41,428 nt of DNA, taken from NCBI GenBank assembly GCA_029936395.1, contig JAPYSW010000007.1, positions 1 through 41,428 on the forward strand. The letters are read 5' to 3'. This DNA comes from Candidatus Poseidoniia archaeon. Lineage in GTDB: Archaea; Thermoplasmatota; Poseidoniia; MGIII; CG-Epi1. Below, piece by piece: positions 17,728 to 26,025 of the stretch (positions are counted from its first letter, which is position 1; the number at the start of each line of letters is the position of its first letter). A program made the translations under genes and the position numbers. A model generated the notes under the pieces. It was not told where the DNA came from and did no database searches. It saw nothing but the letters and a program-made list of their open reading frames with translations.

Positions 17728-18765
17728 TTAAATGAATATTTTTAAAACAGAGGGAAGAACTTTTATTTCTAAAGGTGTTGTTCCAATATTTTCACCATCA
17801 ATATTGATAGCAGTAGGTTCATCAGTTTCAATTTTTAAGGTAGAAAAACGATAAAATTCAACATTGGGATTCCATACATGTGAGCCTCCGGCCTTAAGCT
17901 GATTAAATAAGGCTAATACTTTACTCCGACCAATTCGATATATAATTCCTATATCCATCTTTCCATCATCTACTTGTGCATAGGGGGCCAAAGATAATCG
18001 ATCTCCGCCAGTACAAGTATTCTGAATTAGCAATAATATAAATGATGAATCAATTAAATGGCCATCAATGTAACATCTGGCCTTACGAACTTTACCCCTT
18101 ATTATACTCAGTAAGACACCAATATCATATCTTAGAGGTCCTAAAAATCTTAACTTTTCGGCTAAAATATTAGAATCGACACCCAAACCCCAACCTACTA
18201 AATTATGTGAATATCTAATTTCTTCTTTACCTTCTAAGATAAATTTTATTTTACCAATATCCATTTTTTTTAAATTTCCATTCAAAATTTTCCCAACAGC
18301 AACTTGGTAATCCTCAATCCCCATATCATGTGCTTGACTATTTCCCGTACCTGCCGGAATTAAGGCCAAGGGAAACGTTTCGTGAGCGTTACCATTACGC
18401 ATCATAAATCCCGATATAACCTCACAAAAAGTACCATCACCTCCTATCGAGGCTATTACATCACCCTCTACCAAATCTAAATCTTTAACTATTTGTATTG
18501 CATGATTTGGTTCTTTAGTAATATATGTCTTAATTTTTATTTTAGATTCAATTAAATTAGCTTCTACCTCTCGAGCTATTTCTAAACCTTTTTTTCTACC
18601 TGAAGAAGGATTAATTATTAAATGAACTCTCAAAGTATTATAATTCTCCTTGATTTGAGAATTTGAGAAATGAGGTTTCTTTTTGGGAGGTAATATACGA
18701 CTACGACCAAAAAATCCTCTTTCAGATATAGGATCATCAAATGTTATTTTTTCAGGTTCACTCAA
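17728..18765 (-). CDS. Diacylglycerol/sphingosine kinase-like lipid kinase
   Basis: This 345-aa protein is of the DAGK catalytic family (YegS/LCB5-like). Signatures are the nucleotide-binding IINPSSGRKKG (51-60), SIGGDGTFCEV (107-116) with GGDGT, and IPAGTGNSQA (136-145). A C-terminal half with the beta-sandwich follows. It should phosphorylate a lipid alcohol, in an archaeon perhaps an archaeol or polyprenol-type lipid; the substrate is unknown. TTG 18765 is the start, since no ATG lies before the first conserved strand (LRVHLIINP, residue 45). The shared TATA at 18788-18797 lies about 26 bases upstream. Confidence 0.85.
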   Translation of the reverse strand: MSEPEKITFDDPISERGFFGRSRILPPKKKPHFSNSQIKENYNTLRVHLIINPSSGRKKGLEIAREVEANLIESKIKIKTYITKEPNHAIQIVKDLDLVEGDVIASIGGDGTFCEVISGFMMRNGNAHETFPLALIPAGTGNSQAHDMGIEDYQVAVGKILNGNLKKMDIGKIKFILEGKEEIRYSHNLVGWGLGVDSNILAEKLRFLGPLRYDIGVLLSIIRGKVRKARCYIDGHLIDSSFILLLIQNTCTGGDRLSLAPYAQVDDGKMDIGIIYRIGRSKVLALFNQLKAGGSHVWNPNVEFYRFSTLKIETDEPTAINIDGENIGTTPLEIKVLPSVLKIFI

Positions 18766-18787
18766 GCTAATACTACATTATATCAAG

Positions 18788-18797
18788 CTTTATAAGG
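18788..18797. promoter_or_regulatory. Symmetrical divergent TATA element between the lipid kinase and eL15
   Basis: CTTTATAAGG is nearly self-complementary, so TBP could serve both directions. Leftward initiation would fall near 18766, at the TTG start of the lipid kinase. Rightward initiation would fall near 18818, giving eL15 a leader of about 45 bases. Inference from motif and spacing. Confidence 0.45.
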
Positions 18798-18861
18798 TAG
18801 GGTCTGTCGACAAGATAACGGGAATGTGGCGAAAGCTGAACCCTAGAAGTGAGGAATCGCG

Positions 18862-19482
18862 ATGAGTAAATCATTATACAACTACATAAGAGACCAATGG
18901 AAAAGTCCATCTGGAGATATGAAAATTCTTCAAAGACAACGTTTGGTTCAATATAGAAAAGAAGACGCTACAGTTAAAATTGTAAGGCCAACAAGAATTG
19001 ATAGGGCAAGAGCCCTAGGTTTTAGAGCAAAACAGGGCTATGTTATGGCTAGAACTCGAATTCGAAGAGGTGGTATGCGCAAACATGCAATAACTTCAGG
19101 TAGGCGAGCCAAGCGTACGGGTATTGCAAAAATAACAATGAGTAAGAACTTACAAATGATTGCTGAAGAAAGAACTTGTAAAAAATATCCAAACTTAGAA
19201 GTTTTAAACTCATACTGGGTAGCCGATGACGGAAAATACAAATGGTATGAAGTTATCATGGTTGATCCTAATCATCCATCAATCATTGCTGATTCTAAAA
19301 TAAATTGGATTTGTAATAGAGCACACAAAGGTAGAGCGCACAGAGGACTAACATCTGCTGGAAAAAAATCCCGCGGTTTATTCAATAAGGGAAAAGGTGC
19401 TGAGAAATTAAGGCCAAGTCGCCGTAAACACTTATCACGTAATAAACAAAGTAGAACACCACATCCACCAAGAAAATCATAG
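18862..19482 (+). CDS. rpl15e: Ribosomal protein eL15 (L15e)
   Basis: This 206-aa basic protein of the large ribosomal subunit is found in archaea and eukaryotes only. It begins MSKSLYNYIRDQWKSP and includes the conserved TRIDRARALGFRAKQGYVMARTRIRRGG region, the SKNLQ and EERTCKKYPNLEVLNSYWV blocks and the C-terminal RGLTSAGKKSRGL segment. It is full length, with a C-terminal arginine/lysine tail. The roughly 45-base predicted leader is more GC-rich than its surroundings and can fold (TAGGGT 18798-18803 with ACCCTA 18840-18845). Stand-alone with respect to other ribosomal genes here. Confidence 0.97.
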   Translation: MSKSLYNYIRDQWKSPSGDMKILQRQRLVQYRKEDATVKIVRPTRIDRARALGFRAKQGYVMARTRIRRGGMRKHAITSGRRAKRTGIAKITMSKNLQMIAEERTCKKYPNLEVLNSYWVADDGKYKWYEVIMVDPNHPSIIADSKINWICNRAHKGRAHRGLTSAGKKSRGLFNKGKGAEKLRPSRRKHLSRNKQSRTPHPPRKS

Positions 19483-19521
19483 TGAGTTGATAGCATAATC
19501 TACGACCGAAAAAATCCATTT

Positions 19522-20631
19522 ATGGCCACTGTAGTAGACGGCTATTGCATCTCTGAAGGATCTAATAAGGAAACTAATCATTACGTAGTATCTATTAGAG
19601 GAAGCGGTCTGAGATACAAGCCTGGAGATTCACTAGGATTTTATCCAACTAATGATTCAGAACTTGTAAAACAAACTATAAGAAAACTTGGATTTAGTAG
19701 AAAGACTATCATAAAGACTAAAAATGTAGCTGAAACTACACTGGAAGAGGCATTACTTCACCGCTTTACAATACACCGTTCAGGGAAAAAATTTTTCGCT
19801 GCAGTTGTAACCAAAATGAAGAATGGTAAAGAAAAAGAAAATTTAAGTGGAATATTGGATGACCGTGAAAAAGTGGATAAGTACTTGTTTACTAGAGATT
19901 GTATTGATATTTTAAATGAAAATCCAGTTCACTTTGAACCACAGGAATTCATAGACCTATTATCACCTATAACACCTCGACTTTATTCTATTAGCTCATC
20001 ACCAAAAGTCCATCCTGGTGAAGTTCATCTAACAATAGCCATAGTAAAATATAATAATTTTGATAGAGATAGATTTGGATTAGCTACGGGTCATCTAGTA
20101 AATATGGTCGAAATGAATAAAACTAAAATACCAATATATATACAACCAACCAAGGAATTCATAATACCCAAACAATCTTCAAAAGATATCATTATGGTAG
20201 GACCAGGTACGGGAATTGCTCCATTTAGAGCATTCATAGAACATCGAAAAGCAACTGGTTCAACTGGAAAAAATTGGCTTTTCTTTGGTGAAGTACATGA
20301 GGCCTCCACTTTCTTCTACAAAGAAGAATGGAGCAATTATATGAAAGAGGAGCATTTGGATAAATTAACAACTGCCTTCTCAAGAGATCAAGAAAACAAA
20401 ATATATGTCCAACATAGACTACTCAGTAATGGAAAGGAAATTTGGAAATGGCTAAAAAATGGTGCATATTTCTATGTCTGTGGAGATAAACAGTATATGG
20501 CTAAGGATGTACACTCAGCTTTGATTGAAATTGCCCATAAGCATGGTAAAATGGAGCTGGCTGACGCTGACATATATATTAATCAAACATTAATGAAAGA
20601 GGAACATCGCTATCTTAGAGATGTATACTAA
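19522..20631 (+). CDS. CysJ-like FAD/NADPH reductase lacking the flavodoxin domain
   Basis: This 369-aa protein matches the FAD- and NADPH-binding half of sulfite reductase flavoprotein CysJ and cytochrome P450 reductase. It has the connecting domain, the FAD motif RLYSISS (153-159), GPGTGIAPFRAF (227-238), the NADPH 2'-phosphate site SRDQENKIYVQ (287-297), YVCGD (318-322) and a C-terminal tyrosine (RDVY) that stacks on FAD. The N-terminal FMN domain of about 200 residues is absent and no flavodoxin gene is adjacent. It probably passes electrons from NADPH to a separate carrier; the acceptor is unknown. Upstream eL15 ends 39 bases before. Confidence 0.88.
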   Translation: MATVVDGYCISEGSNKETNHYVVSIRGSGLRYKPGDSLGFYPTNDSELVKQTIRKLGFSRKTIIKTKNVAETTLEEALLHRFTIHRSGKKFFAAVVTKMKNGKEKENLSGILDDREKVDKYLFTRDCIDILNENPVHFEPQEFIDLLSPITPRLYSISSSPKVHPGEVHLTIAIVKYNNFDRDRFGLATGHLVNMVEMNKTKIPIYIQPTKEFIIPKQSSKDIIMVGPGTGIAPFRAFIEHRKATGSTGKNWLFFGEVHEASTFFYKEEWSNYMKEEHLDKLTTAFSRDQENKIYVQHRLLSNGKEIWKWLKNGAYFYVCGDKQYMAKDVHSALIEIAHKHGKMELADADIYINQTLMKEEHRYLRDVY

Positions 20632-20633
20632 TC

Positions 20634-23186
20634 TTATTTGTTTTTTCCGCCTTGCTCAATAATCTCGCCAGTCTGTGAATCATAAGTACTACCTGTAACG
20701 GGATCATATCTAAAACCAGATTGTTTAGTCTGAATATCTGATACTACATCATCATTCTCGTACTGATCAAAATAATCACCACCATCACCTAAACGACTAT
20801 ATCCAAAAATACCTAAACCAACTACTGATAAAAGGACTAAAGGAACCCAAACTAATGGCTCATTAATCAATGAGCTATCGTCCTCTATAACCTCCGGCTC
20901 TATAACAATGAACTCTTGAACTGTAACATTCACTTCAGCATAGGCAGTATTATCCAACTCATTATACTCATCAATAATATTGTCTGGATCTATTCTAGCT
21001 TCAATATAGTAATCACCGGGTTCAGTTGGAGTCCATGTAAATTTATGAATCTCCTCACCATTAACACGGCCAAGAGGACTTGTCTGATAAATCTTAAACA
21101 ATTCTTCATTTATGAATAAAGATATTTCAGCACCTATACATTCATTAGAGGAATTCTCAAAATTAATACCTATAGGACACTCACAACATATTTCAGGTCC
21201 GAAATTCAAAGAACTAACTGAGATTTCTAGTGTTTGATTCAAATAAATTTGATCGGGAATATTAATCATCTCAACAGATAGTTGAAAGTTCTTTGGCTTA
21301 ACCAAAATACTGGTATTGAGCCTATTGTCTGTTAAATTCTGATCCTCAAAATCACTATTGGTAATTTGACCCTCAATAGTAATATTATGATTACCAACAA
21401 TATTAGTTGATTTCAAGTATACTGTAATAAATCTTATTTCCTCATAACCTAAATTTTCTTGAGATATGTAGTATACTTCATTACCTTCAAAATCATAGGT
21501 TTGAATCTCTGGTGATGACGAATTATCTAAATATACTGCTAATCTAAAATAAGGAATCACGGCAAGATTATTCCTAACTTGAACAATCATTGGGACTTGA
21601 TCACCTTTGAATATAACCTTTTTAGAATCAACTGTAACTAATGTTAAATCATATTCTGGAGCTGCTACATTAATAAGAATTGAATATACATTATTGCTTT
21701 CATCTAATTCACTAATAACCTTTGAAGGATCTGCATGCCCTGATACACTAGGTTGTTGCTGAGCCCATACATATGTAGCTGTGACATTGTAGAATTGTCC
21801 TTCTAAAAGTGAGACTTGCCAAGAATCTATAAGGTCACCATCTATTCTGAAATCAATTTTTGAATCATCGTGATCTTTAGATCCCATATTATATATTGTC
21901 AGAATTACATCTGAAGGCATTCCTCTTACTGCTTGCCCGACGACTAAGACATCCACTATTGTTAAATCAGGCTTTGATTCCAAAACTTTAACCTCAAACG
22001 TAAAATTATTATCCATTTCATTCCATTCACTAATTTCATCCAGTGGATCTATTCTAATAATAATAGTATGATTGCCCAATACATCAGTACCTGTTGATGA
22101 TTCCCAAGTAATAGATGCTGGCCTGGTTCCAGCTATTATGTCTTCACCTACTCTAGTAGCATTTGTAATTGATGAGATAAAGTCATAGCCAATAAAAACT
22201 TCATTACCACCTTCAGGAAGGTCCCAAAATTCAACTCTTACGTCTGCCGCACTTTTTAGATAATCTTCATTAAATATATGAACTTCTAAATCTACCGAAT
22301 GTTGATTAAAAATTGACTCTAACCAAACATCATTTGGTGTAACAGTAATGCTACGGGAAACATCGAGTGTCAACTCAGGCTTATGGGCTCTTATCGAAAT
22401 AGTTGTTGTGAGTACATTATCATCTTCTATAAATTCTTCTATTTCATCATTCGAATCCAAAACTACTGTAATAATATAATCACCAATCTCAGAAGGATTC
22501 CATGTTATGTTGAACTGAGCAGATTCGCCAGGAGATAAAATAGATCTTATTTGTGATTCTTCGATAGAAGTTGTCACACCATCAAATGTTTGTCTAAAAT
22601 CAATATAATAATTACTACAATCTTGACGTCCAGCATTCTCAAAAAGTATCAATATATCTACTGAATCCTCTTCAGCCGGACTCTCGGGAGTTATCATCAC
22701 ATTCACTTCAACTGGCAATCCTCTAAGATTTGCCAAAGATTGTTCATAAATTGTAAATTCATAAATAATACGATTATTAGATTCATTACTCTCTTCGATT
22801 GCATTATTATAATCTATGCTAATAGTAAGAACTCTATCACCACTTCCACCACACAAATCTGGACCACAGCTAAAATCAATAATAGCACTTTTATCTTGAG
22901 CAATTGTAGCCTCGGTGGATTCAAAGATTGGTAAACAGCCATCATCTTCATCACATTCAGAAGTACTATTCCAAACTATTATCTCTACATTACTTGCTGG
23001 TTCTATACCTGTATTAATTACTTCAAAATAAATGTCCAAAGCCTCACCTTGTACTGGATATTCTGGAGAAAAAGTAAAATTTACAGGTACCAAGTCTATA
23101 TCAACAGCTTGAGCATTTGATGAACCTAATAAAATTATTAAAAGAGTCCCAATAATTGCTGAAACTGCAATGACTACTTTTTGCAT
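20634..23186 (-). CDS. CARDB-repeat surface protein with membrane anchor and short cytoplasmic tail
   Basis: This 850-aa exported protein has a signal peptide (about residues 1-28, ending SNAQA). Six or seven CARDB-like adhesion domains follow, with repeated DPxNxIxExNExxN motifs (for example DPLDEISEWNEMDNNFT). One membrane span is at 778-796. The 54-residue tail is acidic and ends in a FRYDPVTGSTYDSQTGEI motif, with aromatic/Asp spacing similar to OCRE-type repeats. A surface-structural or adhesion role is inferred. The minus-strand TTTAATTA at 23208-23215 lies about 26 bases before ATG 23186. It ends 2 bases from the convergent reductase gene. Confidence 0.8.
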   Translation of the reverse strand: MQKVVIAVSAIIGTLLIILLGSSNAQAVDIDLVPVNFTFSPEYPVQGEALDIYFEVINTGIEPASNVEIIVWNSTSECDEDDGCLPIFESTEATIAQDKSAIIDFSCGPDLCGGSGDRVLTISIDYNNAIEESNESNNRIIYEFTIYEQSLANLRGLPVEVNVMITPESPAEEDSVDILILFENAGRQDCSNYYIDFRQTFDGVTTSIEESQIRSILSPGESAQFNITWNPSEIGDYIITVVLDSNDEIEEFIEDDNVLTTTISIRAHKPELTLDVSRSITVTPNDVWLESIFNQHSVDLEVHIFNEDYLKSAADVRVEFWDLPEGGNEVFIGYDFISSITNATRVGEDIIAGTRPASITWESSTGTDVLGNHTIIIRIDPLDEISEWNEMDNNFTFEVKVLESKPDLTIVDVLVVGQAVRGMPSDVILTIYNMGSKDHDDSKIDFRIDGDLIDSWQVSLLEGQFYNVTATYVWAQQQPSVSGHADPSKVISELDESNNVYSILINVAAPEYDLTLVTVDSKKVIFKGDQVPMIVQVRNNLAVIPYFRLAVYLDNSSSPEIQTYDFEGNEVYYISQENLGYEEIRFITVYLKSTNIVGNHNITIEGQITNSDFEDQNLTDNRLNTSILVKPKNFQLSVEMINIPDQIYLNQTLEISVSSLNFGPEICCECPIGINFENSSNECIGAEISLFINEELFKIYQTSPLGRVNGEEIHKFTWTPTEPGDYYIEARIDPDNIIDEYNELDNTAYAEVNVTVQEFIVIEPEVIEDDSSLINEPLVWVPLVLLSVVGLGIFGYSRLGDGGDYFDQYENDDVVSDIQTKQSGFRYDPVTGSTYDSQTGEIIEQGGKNK

Positions 23187-23321
23187 ACTACTTAGTTATC
23201 GTATAAGTAATTAAAGCTACGCCAACAGAATTTTGGACTAATTGTTACTTTCACTCTATCAAAAAACCATTTAGTAAGGTCAAAAATGATCATTGTTAAG
23301 GCTCAAAGAACAAACACAGTT

Positions 23322-23330
23322 TTTATATGG
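23322..23330 (+). promoter_or_regulatory. TATA box deciding the purB start
   Basis: TTTATATGG is centred 23 bases before ATG 23349. It lies inside the frame that would be used from the upstream ATG 23286, so transcripts from this promoter can only start translation at 23349. That agrees with the family N-terminus. Confidence 0.55.
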
Positions 23331-23348
23331 TGCACTTTTTGCGAAAGT

Positions 23349-24680
23349 ATGGACCCGGTGAGTGTACTTGACTACAGATATGGTACTGAGCCAATGAGGA
23401 CAGTATTCAGAGCTAATTCTTATTTACAATATTTACTTGAAGTTGAAGCTACGTTAGCTGAGGTTCAAGAAGCTAAACAAATTATCCCTAATGGTACTTC
23501 TAAAAATATTAGAGAAGGCATTAAACTAGTCAAAAGAGAGAGAGTAGAAGAAATAGAAGCTGAGATTAATCATGATGTGATGGCTGTCGTTAAAGCTCTT
23601 GAAGAACAATCTGGTGATTCAGGTAAATGGATTCATTTCGGAGCAACAAGTTATGACATAGTAGATACTGCCAGAGCTTTACAGCATAAGGGTGCACTCG
23701 AATTATTAGAGAAGGCCATTAACAGTTTGATTAAATCCATGGCAAAACTGGCTAAATCTCACAAAAAAACGATCATGTTGGGTCGAACTCATGGACAATG
23801 GGCTACACCGATTACATTTGGTCTTAAGATTTCAGTGTTTATAGCTGAATTAGTTAGGCATCGTGAAAGATTAGAAGAAATTAAACCCCGTATTTTAACA
23901 GGGAAATTTTTGGGAGCAGTTGGTTCGGGAGCTGCTATGGCGCCAAACACCCTAGAAGTTCAATCTATAATATGTAAAAAGTTAGGACTAAATGAACCAT
24001 TAGCTACAACACAAATATTAGGAAGAGATAGAATAGCTGAAGTAATTGCTTGGGGATCTAATCTAGCAACCAGTTTAGAAAAATTCACCTTAGAAGTACG
24101 TAATCTTCAAAGAAGTGATATTGGGGAAGTTGCAGAAGCATTCAATAAAGAAAAGCAAGTTGGTTCCTCTACTATGGCCCAAAAGAAAAATCCCATTGCC
24201 TCTGAAAATATAGGCGGACTTTCAAGAATAATAAGATCCATGCTCTACACTTCATACGAAAATAATCTACAGTGGCATGAAAGAGATTTGGCCAACTCAA
24301 GTAGTGAAAGAATTATTTTACCACAATTCTATATTTTGTTAGAATACATTATTATTAAATCTAACAATGTCTTTTCAAATCTTTACGTTAATAAAGAAAG
24401 GATGGCCGAAAACATGACACGTGCTGGTGGACTTCCAATGGCAGAAGCATTTGTTATTGTTCTTGGTAAAACGGATTTAGGAAGACAAGATGCTCATGAA
24501 CTTGTACGACAGATATCTATGGATGCTGAAAGCAATAAAATGACATTTAATGAAGCAATCAGTAGTAATTCGATTGTAAAAGAATACTTGGCTAAGGATT
24601 TGATACAAAAAACCTTACAACCAGAGAATTATATTGGACATTCCGAAGAAATAATTAACAAAGTCTTGGATTCACTTTAA
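23349..24680 (+). CDS. purB: Adenylosuccinate lyase
   Basis: This 443-aa fumarase/aspartase-superfamily enzyme acts twice in purine synthesis, forming AICAR and AMP with release of fumarate. It has the catalytic-region motifs GATSYDIVDTA (98-108) and GRTHGQ (145-150) and the superfamily signature SSTMAQKKNP (273-282). ATG 23349 is chosen because PurB proteins begin close to D-x-RYG-x-E-M and a TATA box lies just upstream. Starting at ATG 23286 would add 21 atypical residues. Its stop shares one base with the next gene (TAATG). Confidence 0.96.
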   Translation: MDPVSVLDYRYGTEPMRTVFRANSYLQYLLEVEATLAEVQEAKQIIPNGTSKNIREGIKLVKRERVEEIEAEINHDVMAVVKALEEQSGDSGKWIHFGATSYDIVDTARALQHKGALELLEKAINSLIKSMAKLAKSHKKTIMLGRTHGQWATPITFGLKISVFIAELVRHRERLEEIKPRILTGKFLGAVGSGAAMAPNTLEVQSIICKKLGLNEPLATTQILGRDRIAEVIAWGSNLATSLEKFTLEVRNLQRSDIGEVAEAFNKEKQVGSSTMAQKKNPIASENIGGLSRIIRSMLYTSYENNLQWHERDLANSSSERIILPQFYILLEYIIIKSNNVFSNLYVNKERMAENMTRAGGLPMAEAFVIVLGKTDLGRQDAHELVRQISMDAESNKMTFNEAISSNSIVKEYLAKDLIQKTLQPENYIGHSEEIINKVLDSL

Positions 24681-25123
24681 TGTATGGTTTTATTGTAGAA
24701 ACGGATTCAAATCAAAGTCTAAAGAGATTAGGAGACAAACTAATTCTATCTTTATACAAGGAAAAAATAATAGCAAAATATAATATATTTGGTAAAAAAA
24801 TATTTATAGAAACAAGCGAATCTCTGACAAAGAAAAATAATCTGAATGGCTCCTTTGCTCCTGCCATTATGTCAAATTCTGAGCAAAATGAAATATATGA
24901 TAGAATTAGCAAAGTAATTAACAGAGTAAATGAACCTGATAATTTTGCGATTAAAGTTTTAAGAAAAGGTGAACATAAGTATACATCAATGGAACTTGCA
25001 AGAAACGTTGCCGGTGCAGTTTTTGATAAATGGCCCAATATTAAAGTTAATTTGGAAAAACCACAGTTAGAAGTCATAATTCAAATTATTAATAATCGTA
25101 GTCTCATATATGCTAGAGACTAA
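24680..25123 (+). CDS. Stand-alone THUMP-domain protein
   Basis: This 147-aa protein has a C-terminal half with the THUMP pattern: FAIKVLRKGEHKYTSMELAR, then AGAVFDKW, then VNLEKPQLEVIIQIINN. THUMP domains bind tRNA acceptor stems in ThiI, Trm11/Trm-G10 and Tan1. No methyltransferase, PP-loop or other catalytic domain is attached, so it may be a Tan1-like cofactor or a split part of a tRNA-modifying enzyme. It shares single bases with purB and panE (TAATG at both ends), so it is translationally coupled to them. Family assignment is by motif recognition from memory. Confidence 0.7.
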   Translation: MYGFIVETDSNQSLKRLGDKLILSLYKEKIIAKYNIFGKKIFIETSESLTKKNNLNGSFAPAIMSNSEQNEIYDRISKVINRVNEPDNFAIKVLRKGEHKYTSMELARNVAGAVFDKWPNIKVNLEKPQLEVIIQIINNRSLIYARD

Positions 25124-26025
25124 TGAAAATAACTGTAATCGGTCCAGGTGCAATTGGAGTTTCATTGGCATATACTCTAGCTAATAGCAAAAATAAAGTC
25201 TCTTTATTAGTAAAATCTGAGCATAGTGATCTTATAAAACAGGGGAAAATTAGTATCAAAAAAATATCTGGTGGAATTTTTGATAAAGAAATGAAAATAA
25301 TAACTAAATTAAGTCAAACTGATTTAGTTATTTTAGCAGTAAAGAGTTATAGTGTTGAAAAATTACTAAATCAATTAAGTGAAATAGAAACACCAATATT
25401 ATGCTGCCAAAATGGACTACAAACTCTAAACAAATTAAAGAATGAAATAGAACCAAGTCTTCTTTCGTATCTAGTAACCGGGGCCGGTAGTTCAAAGATA
25501 GAATCTGGATTTTCACACAGTAATGGAAAAGGTTTTACCTTTCTCGGCCAGATAGAAGGAAATAATGGAATTACTATCCAAAATATATCTAATAGCTTAA
25601 ATGTTAATGGAATTGCATGTGAGATTGTTAAAAATATACAAGATTATGTTTGGTTAAAAGCTATTATCAATAGTGCAATAAATCCAATTGCTACTATTAA
25701 CAATGTAAGAAATGGAAAACTTAGGAATAAAGATTTAGTTGAAGATGTGAAGAATATTTGTAACGAGAGTACTGCTATCGCTCAAAATATAGGTGTCAAA
25801 TTACCTCTAGAACCATGGGAAGAAATTATGACCATTTTAAACAAAACTGCCCACAATAAATGCAGTATGCTACAAGATATAGAAAACCTTCAAGAGACTG
25901 AGATAGATGCTATTAATGGTGAATTTGTGAGAATAGCTTCGATCCATAATCTAGATTCAAGACATAATGCATTAGCAATTACTAAAGTCAAAGAAATAAC
26001 TAATGGATACCTAAAGCCTTGTTAG
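25123..26025 (+). CDS. panE: 2-dehydropantoate 2-reductase
   Basis: This 300-aa ketopantoate reductase uses NADPH to make pantoate for coenzyme A. The Rossmann motif is GPGAIGVSLA (7-16). DLVILAVKSY and CCQNGLQTL match the PanE/ApbA N-domain. The C-terminal helical domain has the conserved WLKAIINSAINPIATI with the catalytic lysine, and later a substrate-binding ETEIDAINGE segment. It ends inside the convergent GAPDH gene with a 26-base overlap (26000-26025). Confidence 0.93.
   Translation: MKITVIGPGAIGVSLAYTLANSKNKVSLLVKSEHSDLIKQGKISIKKISGGIFDKEMKIITKLSQTDLVILAVKSYSVEKLLNQLSEIETPILCCQNGLQTLNKLKNEIEPSLLSYLVTGAGSSKIESGFSHSNGKGFTFLGQIEGNNGITIQNISNSLNVNGIACEIVKNIQDYVWLKAIINSAINPIATINNVRNGKLRNKDLVEDVKNICNESTAIAQNIGVKLPLEPWEEIMTILNKTAHNKCSMLQDIENLQETEIDAINGEFVRIASIHNLDSRHNALAITKVKEITNGYLKPC

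Noticed and set aside
23286-23348. N-terminal extension of PurB from ATG 23286
   Set aside because: A TATA box lies inside it, and the family N-terminus begins near ATG 23349; the extra residues are atypical.
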